DNA of 64,000 nt from Boswellia sacra. Taxonomy: Eukaryota; Streptophyta; Magnoliopsida; Sapindales; Burseraceae. The position numbers were made by a program, and so were the translations under genes. The stretch is from assembly GCA_013180625.2 (NCBI GenBank), contig SNVD02006916.1:1-64000 (forward strand). The letters run 5' to 3'. Below the pieces are notes generated by a model. The model saw only the letters and a list, made by a program, of their open reading frames with translations, was not told where the DNA came from and made no database searches. Positions 1 to 12,909 of this stretch are shown piece by piece. Positions within the stretch are counted from its first letter, which is position 1, and the number at the start of each line of letters is the position of its first letter.

Positions 1-995
1 TCAAAATCCTTTTGTTTTAAAATCTCATTTTCAGTTTTTAAAAAATATATTTGACTTTCCAAAACTTTCAAAATCTTTTTGCTTTAAAATTTCATTTTCA
101 TTTTCTAAAGCTTCATTTATTTCTACCAACTCTTCTAATTGAGATAACATGATTTTTGATTTCTTTTTGAAAGCATTGATTTTTGAATTTTGTTTATCAA
201 CTTGCACATGTAAATTTTGGAATGCTTCAAGTAATTCATCATATGAAAGCTTAGGATCAGGGTTTAGAATACTTATCTCATTTTCTCTTAAAGCCATTGA
301 AGCACATGTTGCTCTACATTGCAATCTTCTTCTTCATTCTCTCTTCAAGTGATTTCATGCATAATGAGAGACAGCATAAGTTCTTCTAAGGGTAGTTTGG
401 TGAGGTCCTTTGCTTCTTGAATTGCCGTCACCTTTGGCTCCCAAGATTTTGGTAGACACCTAAGAATCTTTCTCACCATGTCAACATTAGAATAAGATTT
501 ACCAAGAGATTTCAAACTATTAATAATATCCGTAAATCTAGTAAACATTTCAGAATTTGATTCATTCGATTTCATCTTAAAAAGCTCATAACTATGAACT
601 AGCATACTAATTTTAGATTCTTTAACTTGACTAGTTCCTTCATGAGTTACTTCAAGTGTGTGCCATAATTCTTGTGCCGTAGAACAAGTAGATATTCTAT
701 TAAACTCATTTCTATCTAGAGCACAATATAACACCAATCATAGCTTTAGCATCAAACTCAATTTCTTTTTATCATCTTCACTAAACTCTTTGGGTTCTTT
801 AAGCATGCATTTCCCATTTTCAATTTTGGTAAGAACAAAAGGTCCTTCCAAAACAATAGACCACAAATCATAATCAAAAGATTTCAAGAAAATACTCATT
901 CTAGTTTTCCAATAAGAGTAATCACTTCCATTAAAAAATGGAGGTTTAGAGATAGAAAGTCCCTCAACATATGAAGTTGAATTAAAAGTTGCCAT
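1..995 (-). pseudogene. Copia family A gag fragment (Sirevirus-type), broken
   Basis: This is the 5' part of a retrotransposon gag (virus-like particle) gene read on the minus strand. It starts at the ATG at 993-995 with a conserved opening (YVEGLSISKPPFFNGSDYSY) and runs off the window edge. The gag core follows (SYELFKMKSNESNSEMFTRF, then VRKILRCLPKSWEPKVTA), and then a coiled-coil segment rich in Glu, Asn and Lys at 31-324. Frameshifts lie near 737 and 345. Compared with the fuller copy at 43591-45184, about 330 bases that carry the CCHC zinc knuckle are missing near position 340, so this gag lacks its nucleic-acid binding motif. It belongs to the same element as the LTR at 1051-2960. The protein features are seen directly. 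Assignment to a Sirevirus-like lineage rests on resemblance to that gag family. Confidence 0.85.
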
Positions 996-1036
996 AGCTC
1001 AAAAATCGATTCAGATTTAAAAAATTGAGCAACCTT

Positions 1037-1048
1037 GCTCTGATACCA
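1037..1048 (-). other. Primer binding site of copia family A
   Basis: On the minus strand this reads TGGTATCAGAGC, the usual plant copia primer site complementary to initiator methionine tRNA. It lies two bases inside the LTR end at 1051, so the LTR at 1051-2960 is the 5' LTR of a minus-strand element. Confidence 0.9.
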
Positions 1049-1050
1049 CT

Positions 1051-2960
1051 TGTTGACCCAGGTATGGCAACCTAAGAGGGGGGGTGAATCGGGTTTTTAT
1101 TTATCAATACGAAATTAGAAAACTTTTCTTGAAAGATCAAAATTATTTAACTCTTTCTTTGAGAATAAAGGTGAAGAAGATGAAAATAGAATGCAATCAA
1201 GAGAATATCTATAAAGAACAATCACAAGTGCAAGTAAATATAAAGAGATAGGGATAGAGAGAGTGCAAACTCAATTTACATGGTTCGGCAAACCTTGCCT
1301 ACGTCCACGGGGTCCTAGCTCCACGAGCTAAGCTTTCCACTAAGTTGTAGAAATATTTACAACTTGCTTGATGAACAACCTCACCAAGACGTTTTCTTCC
1401 AACTCTTGATAACACCACACCAAGAGTTCTTTTTTATGAACAACCTCACAAAGGCAACTTCCTTCAACCCTTGATAACACCACACCAAGAGTTCTTCTTG
1501 ATGAACAACATCACCAAGGCAACTCCCTTCAACTCTTGATAACACCACACCAAGAGTTCTTCTTGATGAACAACCTCACCAAGGCAACTTCCTTCAACTC
1601 TTGATAACACCACACCAAGAGTTCTTCTTGATGAACAACCTCCCCAAGGCAACTTCCTTCAACTCTTGATAACACCACACCAAGAGTTCTTCTTGATGAA
1701 CAACCTCACCAAGGAAAGAGTTCTCTCAAGGATAACTTTTATCCTTTACAAGAAGATCTCTCTCTCACCACACTACAAGAACAAAGAAAATTTTTTACAA
1801 CAAAAATACAACTCTCTTCAAAGAGTAGATAAAGAATATAAAAGCTCTCTAGACTTGATATTTCTTTTGTGTTTTTTTTTTTGCTTGATAGATTCTTCTC
1901 TTCTTCTTGCTCTTTGTTGCTGAATGCATGGGAGAAGGGCTCCTTTTGTAGGAAAATGGGATGAACTTAATCAAATGAAGACACCAAATACAAATTTTCT
2001 ACCCACCATAAAAACCGTAATCTTGTCTACCATTTTTATCAATGTTCCGTTTGAAATTTGAAAATCTGCAAAACATAAAAGATCTGTATATTTGAATAAG
2101 ATTTCCAACGCATCAAGAATCAAGTCATTTGGATATCTGTAGCTCAAGATATGGCCAAAAAACCATTCGGTACTCATGTGACTTGATTTTTCTTCCTTGT
2201 GTCAGTCCACCGAAATGAATGATAATTTTGTCAGCATTCCATTTGAAATTTGAATTCATTCAAAACATAAAAGATATTCATATTGGAATAAGCTTTCCAA
2301 AACATTAAGAATCAAGGAATTTGGATATCTCTATCTCAAGATATGGCCAAAACACCATCGGTGCTCATGTGAGTTGATTTTTCTTCCTTGTGTCAGTCCA
2401 CCAAATTGCATGTCAATTATGTCAGTCTTCCATTTGAAATTTGAATTTATTCAAAACATATGAAATGTGCCTCATTAAGTCAGCTTTCCAATGCCATAAT
2501 AATCAAGTGATTTGGATATTTGTAGCTCAAGATATGTCCAAAAGAGTATTCGGTGCTCATGTCAGCTACTTCTATTTGTCTTTCAACTTGCATGATGATT
2601 TGGACGACCTTACACTTGAAATTTGAATTTCTTTAAAACATATAAAATGTTATAAATTAAGTAAGCTTTATAAATGCTCAAGAATCACATCATTTGGACA
2701 TTTGTAGAGATATATATGACCAATTGATTGAACATTATTCATGTATCACATTCCTTGAATCAAACCTTGTTCTTAAACTTTGGTGCATTTAACATATAGT
2801 CTTCTCCTTAGCTTCAACACTTCATTTTAATAAGCCTTTTCTTGTTTTTACAATTATTTCAATGATATTACTCTTGCACATAAATAAACATGTTAGTAAA
2901 TCTCAATGAATCAATGTGTATTGTTATCATCAAAATTATCATGTAGGTTTAGGGCTAACA
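1051..2960 (-). repeat. 5' LTR of copia family A, copy 1
   Basis: This 1910-bp LTR reads TGTTAGCCCTAA...GGGTCAACA on the minus strand. Its ends match the two LTRs at 39769-41532 and 45240-47013. It is longer than those because its internal minisatellite has more units. The bases just outside 2960 belong to an integrase reading frame on the opposite strand, so this element inserted into another copia element. Its other end is outside the window, so the target duplication cannot be checked. Confidence 0.92.
1371..1720. repeat. Minisatellite of ~64-bp units inside the LTR
   Basis: Five full units and a partial sixth of about 64 bp lie head to tail. Each opens with ATGAACAACCTCACCAAGG and holds CTTGATAACACCACACCAAG. 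The equivalent arrays at 40094-40320 and 45563-45790 have fewer units, which accounts for part of the LTR length difference. Confidence 0.9.
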
Positions 2961-5208
2961 TTTTCAACTCCCAAAACCCCTGAACAAAATGGCGTTGTGG
3001 AAAGGAAGAATAGAATTTTCAAGAGATGGCTAAAGTAATGCTCAATAGCAAAAAGTTGACCAAAGGACTATCGGCTAAAGCAATAAACACTGCTTGTTAT
3101 ATTTCAAATAGCGTTTTTCTAAACCTGGCACTAACCAGACACCTTATGAAATTTTGAAAGGTAGAAAACCTAATTTGAAATATTTTCATGTTTTTTAATG
3201 CAGGTGTTACATCTTAAATGACAGAGAGCTATTAGGAAAATTAGATCCAAGAAGTGATGAAGGAGTTTTTGTGGGATATGCACAAAACAGCAAAGCATTT
3301 CGAGTTTATAATCTTCGAATTGAGGCATTCATGGAATCTGCAAACGTAGTATTTGATGATCTGGATGATTATGCAAAATACTCACAAGTGGAAAAGCATA
3401 ATTAGCTTTACAGAAGATACTGAAAAATTAGATTCTGACAGCGACAGTAATAGAGACAATTCAGTTATAAAAGAGGAAATAACTGCTATTACATCAAACA
3501 TGATAATGAAAACTGACAACTCAGATCTGAACAAAAACTCAATTAGAAATGAAGATGAAAGAAAAGATCCACCCATTTGGATTCAGAAGGTACATCCAAC
3601 CAGCTCTATCATTGGAACACCATATGGCATGATGAAAACTAGAAGCAAGGAAAGAAATCAGGTAAGATTTGCATGTTATGTCTCATTAGTTGAACCAAAA
3701 AATGTGAAAGAAGCTTTAAAAGAAGATGTTTGGATTCAGGCAATACAAGATGAACTTAATCAGTTTAAAAGAAATGAAGTTTGGGAATTAGTTCCTAGGC
3801 CAAAAAATGCAAATGTCATTGGAACTAAATCGATATTCAAAAATAAAACTGATGAAAGTGGTCAAGTAGTAAGAAATAAAGCTGGGCTAGTATCACAAGG
3901 TTACACACAAGTAGAAGGCATAGACTTTGATGAAACCTTTCCACCAGTAGCTAGACTTGAGTCAATCAGATTACTACTTGTAATTGATTGTTTGTTTGAT
4001 TTTATGTTGTACCAAATGGATGTTAAAACAGCCTTTTTAAATGGCTATCTCAATGAAGAAGTTTTTGTTGAACAGCCTAAGGGTCTTAAAAGTCCTAAAC
4101 ATCATGATTTTGTGTACAGATTGCATAAAGCCTTGTATGGATTAAAAAAAGGTCCTAGAGCTTGGTATGAAAGGTTGACAAATTTTTTGATCAACAGAGG
4201 TTATAGAAGAGGCAGCAATGATAAAACTTTGTTAATGAAATATGCATCTAACTATTTTATTATTGCTCAAATATATGTTGATGACATTGTTTTTGGATCA
4301 ACTAATAAAAGAAAAACTAATGAGTTTGTTAAGTTGATACAGGAAGAGTTTGAGATAAGCATGGTAGGAGAATTAAATTTTTCTATTGGATTGCAGGTTA
4401 AGCAAATGAATGATGGGATATTCATATCTCAATTAAAATATGCTAAAAAACTTGTAAAGAAATTTGGGCTTGAGAATTCAAAACCAATAAAAACTCCTAT
4501 CAGTACTAGCCTGGAACTTTGAAAAGATAATGCAAGAAAAGAGGTAGATGCAAGTTTGTATAGAAGCATCATCGATAGTTTATTATACCTCATAGCAAGT
4601 AGACCAGACTTATGTTTTAGTGTAAGGACTTTGTGCAAGATTTCAAGCAAATCCCAAAGAATCACATCTGGCAGCAGCTAAGAGAGTCATCATATATGTA
4701 CATGGAACTTATGATTATGGTATATGGTTTTCTAAAGATAAAAATTATTATCTTGCAGGGTTTAGTGATGCTGACTGGGTAGAAAATGCAAATGATAGAA
4801 AAAGTACATCAGGAGAGTGTTTTTATCTTGGTACTAACTTAGTTTCATGGCACAGTAAAAAGTAGAATTCTATTTCTTTGCCTACTGCTGAAGCTAAATG
4901 CATAGCAGCAGGAAGTTGTTGCACACAGCTATTGTGGATGAAGCAAATGTTGGTGATTATGGTATTGAACAAAAACTTATAACTGTGTTTTGTGATAATA
5001 CTAGTGCTATAAACATTTCCAAAAATCTTATTCAACACTCTAGAACAAAACACATTGACATAAGATACCATTTTATAAAGGAACTTGTAGAGTTTAAGGT
5101 GAAACACATTGGACACATCTCCGCAAATAAACAATTAGCTGACTTGTTCACTAAGGCATTAGATACAACAAGATTTGAGAATCTAAGAAAGGCCTTAGGC
5201 ATCTGTTA
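2961..5208 (+). pseudogene. Sirevirus pol remnant: integrase C-part, RT, RNase H
   Basis: This is the pol region of a plus-strand copia element, cut on its left by the family A insertion. It opens inside integrase (STPKTPEQNGVVERKNR at 2964) and frameshifts soon after. The longest open stretch, 3353-4522, carries reverse transcriptase with VYRLHKALYGLKKGPRAWYE and the catalytic motif YVDDIVFGSTN. RNase H follows to about 5206 (DADWVENANDRKSTSG; TKHIDIRYHFIKELV) with a stop near 4520, a frameshift near 4640 and another stop near 4864. The FGSTN form of the RT motif and the env-like gene downstream fit Sireviruses (SIRE1/Maximus). It is unlikely to make active enzyme. Confidence 0.9.
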
Positions 5209-6025
5209 GTTTTCTTAATAAACACTGCTTGTTGTTATTTTAATTGTATCTGTAATATCATAAGTTTTCTTCTAATTTAGTATTTGTGAGCTGTAATATA
5301 AAAATTGTGTGAATGATACAGAGAGGACTACCAACATATGATGTGTGGAAGCCATCGTTGAAAGTAACCTTAGGGTATCTAAGAAATATATTGAGGTCAC
5401 CCACAAAAATGAAAAGGGCTACCTCTATATTGCGTGAAAGCTACTATATTCATAATCCAATGTGATTAATTTATAATATGTCAAAATAATATTTTTGACA
5501 TCTCAATCAATTGAAAAGAAAAATGAAAATAGCTTTAATATGAAAATTATAAACAGCTCTGAAATATGCTTTCTTAGAATGATTCATATGATGTTTAGAT
5601 ATTGTTGTTATGTTAAATTTAACCGTTTTCTATTATATTGTTCATATCATATGATGCTCTTTGTGCCTATCCGAAATTTGACTTTCCTTGTGTGTCTATG
5701 TGTCAAAATGCCATGTCAGCTTTATTGAATTGAGGGGGAGAAAATTCAGTGGCGAGAATCCTAACTCTATTAGTATTCCTTATTTTAATGGGAAATCAAA
5801 TTTTGAATTTTTGTTCATTAATGATATTTATTGAGTTGTTTTGGAAAAGGATTTAAAATTAAATTTTGTGGACAACAAAAATATATTAAATCAGCCAGGT
5901 ATATCACGAAAATAGTTAGCGTATTTCCTGTTCATTCCATACTCAACCAACAGTTTCGCCACTTTCTCTCGTCCTGCTTCTCTCTCCCTGTTATGTGAAA
6001 CTTTTGCAGTCTTGAAACCCTAACA
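5209..6025 (+). other. Spacer between pol and env-like gene
   Basis: This non-coding stretch has no convincing reading frame. Just before the env-like ATG lies a pyrimidine-rich tract ending CTTTTGCAG (6002-6010), which has the form of a splice acceptor. It could allow the downstream gene to be expressed from a spliced subgenomic RNA. That role is inference. Confidence 0.5.
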
Positions 6026-7893
6026 ATGGCGACAACTTCTGACTCTTCAAAGACCAACAGTTCCTCATCTTCCCAAAGCTCCTCTGGTTACAACAGTAGC
6101 GACAGTATATAGTCGTCTCATTTGCAACAACCTCATGCAGAGTTCCCGATTGATCATACCATGAGTGAAGACGTGTTGATTCCAGTCAGGAAGATGAAAG
6201 ACAAGGTAAAACCGAAGTTTACAAAATTTCTCACAATAGTCATTAGGCATAAATTCTTGAAGTATACTTCAAAAAGGAAGTTGCAGATGGAAAGGCCAGT
6301 AAAGCTGACTGACTTCACCAACTATGGCTTGAGTGAGCTTCTTAAGTCTATATACTGGACTCGAATGTTAAACAACTTCATACCCCCCTGTGAAGTCCTC
6401 AATTCAAGAGTTCTATGCTAATATCTCTACTTCCATTGATGATCCAAAAAGTTATCATTATCATACAGTGTATTGTGGAGGAAAGTTTGTGAAATTCTCA
6501 CCGAATGTCATAAACATATTATTTGATATACCAATAGGTAGTTTGCACTCTTTGGATGAAAATTTTGATATGACAGTCGTGATTAAGGAATTGACTGGTC
6601 GAGGAGACATATATTGGAATCCGAGGGATGAAATTGACCAGCAATATCTCAAAAAGAAGTATAGAATGTTACATAAAATTATACAATTTAACTGGTTTCC
6701 CTTATCACACCAATAGACCTATTAATTTTGGCTTATTGGTTTATAGAATGATTGTTCAGATTGCTCCATATAAATCTAACTACCATTTGCTTGTTTATCC
6801 TTATCTAATTCAAGGGATTTTAGCACAAAATGGTATCCCTATAAATCCCAAAGAACACATTGAAATTCTGTCCAAGTCAATCACAAAAGGTTTTCTGTAT
6901 CGTTTGCATGATAAATCTAATCTACTTGCACCTGAACCAAAACCCAGGAGAGTTCGAAAAAATCCCATGAGCAATGTAGAAGAACAACTTGCTTTGATAA
7001 ATTTTGTCTTGATTGATATTATGCAGAATCTGGAAGACATCAAAGCAAAACAATCTGTTTTAGAGGCTAAGCTTGCAGGACAATGTGGTGCTGTAAAAGA
7101 ACCACAGCCCATGGAAATTGAAAATGTTGTTCCTGAGAAGTCTGCTGAGCACATGCTAGAGACTAATGCACCACTGCCCGAAGTAGTTGAGCCAATACCT
7201 GCAAAATGACAAGCTGAACAAACTGCTCTTGAGACAGACATAATAGCAGAAAAGAAGAAAAAGAAAAAGAAATTCAAGACAACAGCAAAGGGATTGAAGG
7301 GAAAGAAGAAGGTTAAAATGGTGAAGAAACCACCTGACAAGAGGAAGAAGAAAATTGAATCAACAGCTCCAGCACTAAGAGATGAATATTTGTCAGATGC
7401 ACCAAAACAAGTAGAACCCGAACAGACATTGTCTTCACTAACTACTGAGGAAGAACCTCATTTTTCTCCAGCCCCTGAAACAGAACATCATGACTCTCCA
7501 CCATCAACACAGTCACTCCCACCTGAAACCACAACCACACCACATATAAAGCATGCTCAGGAACCCCCTACTGCAGTAGACTCAAATGCACCAGCCACAA
7601 CACTACTAACTACACTTGCAGTAGAGTCACTGGTACCTTTACAACACCCTGTTGTTGAGTTACAGTCCACAGAAACCAATGTTGAACTTCTTGATAAGGA
7701 GATTCGCAAGATTGTGGCTGAAGTTACTGCCACTTCCTTTGAGTCAACTAAAACATAGCCTGCTCCTATGCTCACTGAACAACCTACACCCACTACTACT
7801 GGCAAATAGTACAAAACAAAGGCTGGAAGGTTCAAGAAGTGCTCTAGCAGTTCTTATTCTCCACCTGTTCGCAAGTCTCCACGACTGCGTTAG
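6026..7893 (+). pseudogene. Env-like third gene of a Sirevirus, degraded
   Basis: This reading frame lies after pol and before the polypurine tract, where Sireviruses carry their env-like gene. It starts ATGGCGACAACT with a Ser-rich head. The middle (about 6390-6900) holds a domain like the plant 'putative transposon protein' family common in such genes: FYANISTSIDD, then GGKFVKFSPNVINILFDIP, then a stretch ending with FGLLVYRMIVQIAPYKSNYH. The tail has a Lys-rich segment (7252-7360), a Pro/Thr/Glu-rich segment and a closing KSPRLR. Reading needs two frame changes (6122-6421, then 6390-6716, then 6628 onward). In-frame stops lie at 6110, 7207, 7756 and 7807. No signal peptide or clear membrane helix is seen, so a true envelope function is not supported. 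Confidence 0.75.
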
Positions 7894-8437
7894 CTTTGGC
7901 AACTTGTCCTGAAATCAAAGGGGAGAAGGAGTTTCTGATATAACCTTGTCTTATTTCTATTCAGTTTTAGTTTTCTTTTTGATTTGATACTGCTAATTCT
8001 GTTTGATGTTTTGATGCTTATTCTTTTGAAGGGCAGTTGTAAGGAGTAAGAGGGAGTAAGAACTTTATATGCTTAGTGTGCATTCAGACTATTTTCTGCT
8101 CTGTGTTTTTTTAACTTATTTCTTTACTATGCTTTGTGTTATTTTCTATCTATTCATTTGATGTATGTTTTTGTTATTTGCTCTAATCATGATTTGTTTG
8201 AAGTGTTGTTTGACATGTTTGTCAAATACACTTTGTAGTGTTTTGCACGATAAACACATTCAGATCTTGTTATGTTATGTACTTTGTAACTGCATATTAT
8301 TGTTATTTATTTGAGCATGATATTGCTGTTTAATAGATCATGATTGCTTATAGTTAGGTCTGACTTATCTCCGTGTGATTTTCTTTGATTAGAAACAGTG
8401 TAATGTTTTCATCACAAGTTGCCAAAAAGGGGGAGAT
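7894..8437 (+). other. 3' untranslated region with polypurine tract
   Basis: This is AT-rich, non-coding sequence between the env-like gene and the 3' LTR. It ends in AAAAAGGGGGAGATTG (8424-8439), the polypurine tract form typical of Sireviruses, which primes plus-strand DNA synthesis. It abuts the LTR start TGTTGGTGTC. Confidence 0.75.
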
Positions 8438-9215
8438 TGTTGGTGTCAACATGTGACAATTGCATATGTCATGCACATGATAATTTTGATCAACTTGTAA
8501 TAAAACAAGAATAGTATATTGTTCATTATTTTATTGTTCTAGAAGTATATTTAGGAAGTATTTGATTCATAATAAAAATCATCTTAGATTAGGACATTAT
8601 TTAATGTTTCCTAGGAAAAATAGGAGAATATTCATTTGTGTCCTAATTTCTTTAGGAGTTCTTTATATCACTTTCTATTATATTTGTCTTTATGCTAATA
8701 AGAGTTTGATTAGGATTTTTACAGAATTTTAAGGAGATATTGATTAAACATACCTATATATATATATAACGTTATGTTTACATAACATATATGTGTTGGT
8801 TGTGTGAGTTTATGTCACGGCATTTCAGGAATTGAAGGGAGAGCTTTAACGCAAATCAGAATGCTTCATTGATTTGATTTTATGAGTGTTTTATTCATGT
8901 ATGAGAGGTTGTAATCATGCATGAATTTTTACTTAGGTCTGTCTGAGTGAATAACACTTGACAAAGAGTAAGCAGTGTCACTAGAGTTTAAGATCTTGAC
9001 GAGATTTTGTTTTACAAAGATTAGATCAGTGTGTGAGAGTGAGTCAACACTGTAAACAATCCTAAAGATTATACAAACAATAACTTAGTGAATTACAGCT
9101 CCAAAACTATCTGTGGATGTAGGTTTTATAACCGAACTACGTAAATCCTCCTGTGCCGATTTACATTACAGTTTACTGTTATATTACTTATAACTGCATA
9201 CTTCTAGAACTTACA
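8438..9215 (+). repeat. 3' LTR of the plus-strand Sirevirus
   Basis: The LTR starts TGTTGG directly after the polypurine tract. Its right end is placed at a CA near 9215 by comparison with the related solo LTR at 26076-26997, which shares GTGGATGTAGGTT, a stretch around ACCGAAC(T/C)ACGTAAA and a TTTACATTAC motif near the end. The right boundary may be off by some tens of bases. Confidence 0.65.
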
Positions 9216-12200
9216 AGGGGATTCAAAAAGTATCCATTATAATTCTCTCTTTTTAACCTTTTTCCCTCACAAATAACAGTCTCATGTTGTTTCTCCTAAA
9301 ACAAAGAGTTTCTATAATTTTATTATGATATATGCCCACTTTCTGTAAATGGTGGGCTATATGAACTCATAGAAATGACAATGCACTTCTATTTTAAATA
9401 TACTAATTTTTAGTTTTTGAAAGATAAAAGGTTATCTAAATATATGGATAATTTGAATAAATTTAAAGCAATAATCTAGATAGTGAATAAAAACTAATAT
9501 ATCAATATTTATTAAATGAAGAACGCAATTAGAACATAGAAAACTATATTAAGAATCCATGAAATGAATAACTTGTAAAAAATATTTAATAATGAATCAT
9601 ATATATAGGTTGGACAATTTCCTTCTTGTTTAATAACCATCCGTTGCCTCTAGGCAATGAAAGACGTAGGATTAAATTTTTAAGGGGTTGAGTTATGAAA
9701 AAAATATTGATAAATTGAGTCCAAAAAATATAACAATAAAAATTCATATAATAAAAAATAAAAATAATATTATTAATATCAATGACATGTAAAAAAAAAA
9801 AATACATATAGTACTTGTATTAATATTTGATCAACTTAGTCATGTATTAAAAAAGAACTCGACATTCTTTCATATTTCAAAAATTGATTATATGTGAAAT
9901 TTTTTTGCAATTCCTCTTTAAATATATGTAACTAAAGCGTTTAAGTAGAAATTAGAAGAGTGAAAATATTTATTACTTTTCTTTTTATTTAATATATAGG
10001 ATAATATTTATTCGTCTAATAAGAAATTTATTCATACAAAATGATATTATTCAATTATGAAGCATTATTTTTCTATTTACAAAGTAATTAATTAATTAAA
10101 TAAATAAAAGCAAAAAATTTGTGGACCCATCGGTTCATATATCAATTATATCCTTAATTGGATTTAGTTATATAAAGGATTTGGAGAGGTTGAAATAGTA
10201 AAATCCCATCATACAATTTACATTATATAATATTTTAAAAGAATTTAATAATATTTGTTAAGTTTGGCGTGGCCTGAGCCCCCTTAGGCCTAGGCTATGG
10301 TCTGCTACTGCCTTGGGGCCTGAGCTTTGCTCGAGTGCAGTTAGCCAACTTCATAACTTGCTTAGGGTATGTTCATTTATAAATCCGGTATTTTTCTTTT
10401 TAATTGAATTTAGGAATATGCGGTTGATTTTGAATTATTTTGAATTTTGAAAAGGATATGTAATTGAGATTGAATGTAAATTGTATTGAAAAATGTGCAG
10501 TACAGAAAACAGGATTTGGATTCATAAAAGAGCAGAGCCTTTAGCTTCTAGCGTTGCAAAGGTGTAACCTTTTACTAGAGAAAAATTTAACTATTCATAT
10601 TTTAAAAAGTAGTGGTTGTACTAAGAAAAATGAGCATTATTGAAGTATAAAACTAATGTTGAGTCCATACTTACTAGTTTAAATTTTAGGTAAAGTAAAA
10701 AATTTAAAATGGTATCAAAAACCTTTATTCTAACGATCTAATATTTGAATCATCCCACTACAAATTAAAAGGGAAATATTTTGTTCCACATATGAAACCC
10801 ATATGGGTTGGGCAACAAAATGTGAGGCCCTTACACATTAGGAAACATATTGAAAGGTTTTAGATAAAGTAACAAACTTAACAAGTATGAAGATCATAGT
10901 AGATTCTTATAGCCCCAAAATCTCTCTAATCATAATCTAATCATAATCTCTGCTATAATTAATGTCTTGATTGTCTGATGATTACTTCTCTTAATCATTT
11001 GTGAATCACGTAATATTCTGCCAAAACAGAAGCAAAAGAAAACAAAACAGTGATGTCAAATTTTAGATTTTCTTTTTCTTCCTTTTAAGTTGCATGAATG
11101 AGACCCTACTTCTAGAAACAATGAGAAAATGATGCAATGAGTGTGGATCCATGATTGGCATTGTACTCCGTCAAAGTGACGTCAAAAGCAAATGTGAAGT
11201 CTTCTTGTTCTTTCCTTTAATTTGCATGATTGAGACCTTACATTAAGAAACAATAAGAAAATTAAGCAATGAATGGGGAGACATTATTGTTTTTATCTGG
11301 GACAATACGGCTTGACCAGTCCCAATCTAAGTACAAATAAACAGTTCAATAAATCGACTGAGTAAATTTGCTTAAGTTCCGGTCCAAGTTTGCAGTAAAA
11401 TAACCACTTAAATAGAACAACTAAGTAAATTCTTTTAGAACAGTTAAAAATTCATTTTTGCTTAGAATTTGAAAAAAAAAAATGTTTACAAGTCATGCAT
11501 GTTTGCTGATTTGTTCTTTGTTATTGATCTAAATATTAATTGAACGAGCCTTAACCATCAAGCTATATAGGTAGATATTTTGACCCCAAAAGTAAACTCA
11601 ATAATGTAAATATTTTTTGATGGTTGGTTGTAAAGCAGCTTTGAGGTTTTCGAAGTTTTTCCAAGAAACAGAGAACTGTCCCACCTCTACTTGGACATAG
11701 CTTGACCCAAAAAAGCTCTCATAAGATCTGCTTATCATTAAGTTCCATGTGTCCATTCAACATTCTTCATCGCCTTCACTGTGTCCCTACAATGCCACGT
11801 TAGGTCATCTATTTCCGTTTCATTTTGTTTTATTGACTCATTCCAAGTGAAATCAGGATCCTAATTCAATCAAGATAGTGCTTTGGTTTCCTTTTTTTTT
11901 CCTATAAAACACGCGCAAGGCGCAGAATTGAATGCAATTTCTCCGACTACCAATTCTTTGCCGCTTCAACCGGCCAGCCTCGATCAAACAGACAAATTAA
12001 TCCTAATAGTCCCACATGTTTATAAATCATTGTGTTTTCTGGACCACTGGGAGCAGTGGCTTTCATTATGATTTGTCCAAGAAAATTAGTTTCATTTGCA
12101 GAGAGGGGGTGCGAAAGGGAATATTTTAGGATCAACAGTTCATTGGTGTGAAAAGGAATCAATAAATAGATTCTCTTTAATTTTAAATTTTTATATTTTA

Positions 12201-12909
12201 TTTTAGCATTGATAAAAGTTATCACCCCTATCTTTTTTTTTTTAAAAAAAATCACTTATATGCAACTTTTAAAAATCTAATAAGCAACTATCTAATCATT
12301 TGTAAAATTAATTAAATAAGCTCTAAGCTAATAGATTTTATCAGTTGACAAGATTTTAACTATTTACTCACCCTTATGTTTATTTTAAAAAATACATGTG
12401 TATAATAAATAATATAGTTATCCAAATGATCTAAGATTTTACACAGGTCTTCAAAGAATATATATATAACATTATGTAAAATTTCATAGCATTCAAAATT
12501 TGTGTTCATGTGTTTTTTGGCCCATTGGCTTTCATAATAATTTTTTAAAGAAAATTAGATTTATTTTGAGAGAGTGGATATGAATATAACATCGGTACTT
12601 TTTATATAGGCAGTCTTAACGTGTATCTTAAGTGCATATATCAAGTTCTAAAAAATTGTATAAATTTTCTCAAAAATTCTATAAAAAATTGTGAAAAAGC
12701 ATTAAATATACAAATTTTGAGTGAATCTACATAATTTTCAAAGACTTAATTTGTGCCCTTAAGCACAAATCAAGACTACCGATATATAAATCAAGAAAAA
12801 TTATTCTTACTCTAATCAATTTCTTAAGAAATTTCATTTGTAATTCCAACTTACGAACTCCAAATAGAGAGCCATGAATAGCTTTCTTCAATGCATAGAA
12901 GGCCCATTA
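9216..12909. other. AT-rich intergenic DNA without recognised genes
   Basis: No reading frame here looks coding. It holds poly-A/T tracts, a GC-richer patch at 10262-10345, and two weak internal duplications: one at 11068-11150 and 11198-11280 (sharing GAGACC(C/T)TAC and GAAACAAT(G/A)AGAAAAT), and a diverged one around 12020-12110 and 12500-12590 (sharing TGGCTTTCAT). Confidence 0.6.

Noticed and set aside
1371..1720. CRISPR-like array
   Set aside because: Units are contiguous, without variable spacers, inside a plant LTR. It is a minisatellite.
6810..7340. A 176-codon minus-strand open frame
   Set aside because: It is the antisense of the env-like gene and reflects that gene's Lys/Glu-rich codons.
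11883..12255. Short open frames on both strands near 12000
   Set aside because: They overlap each other, have no recognisable motif and lie in AT-rich intergenic DNA.
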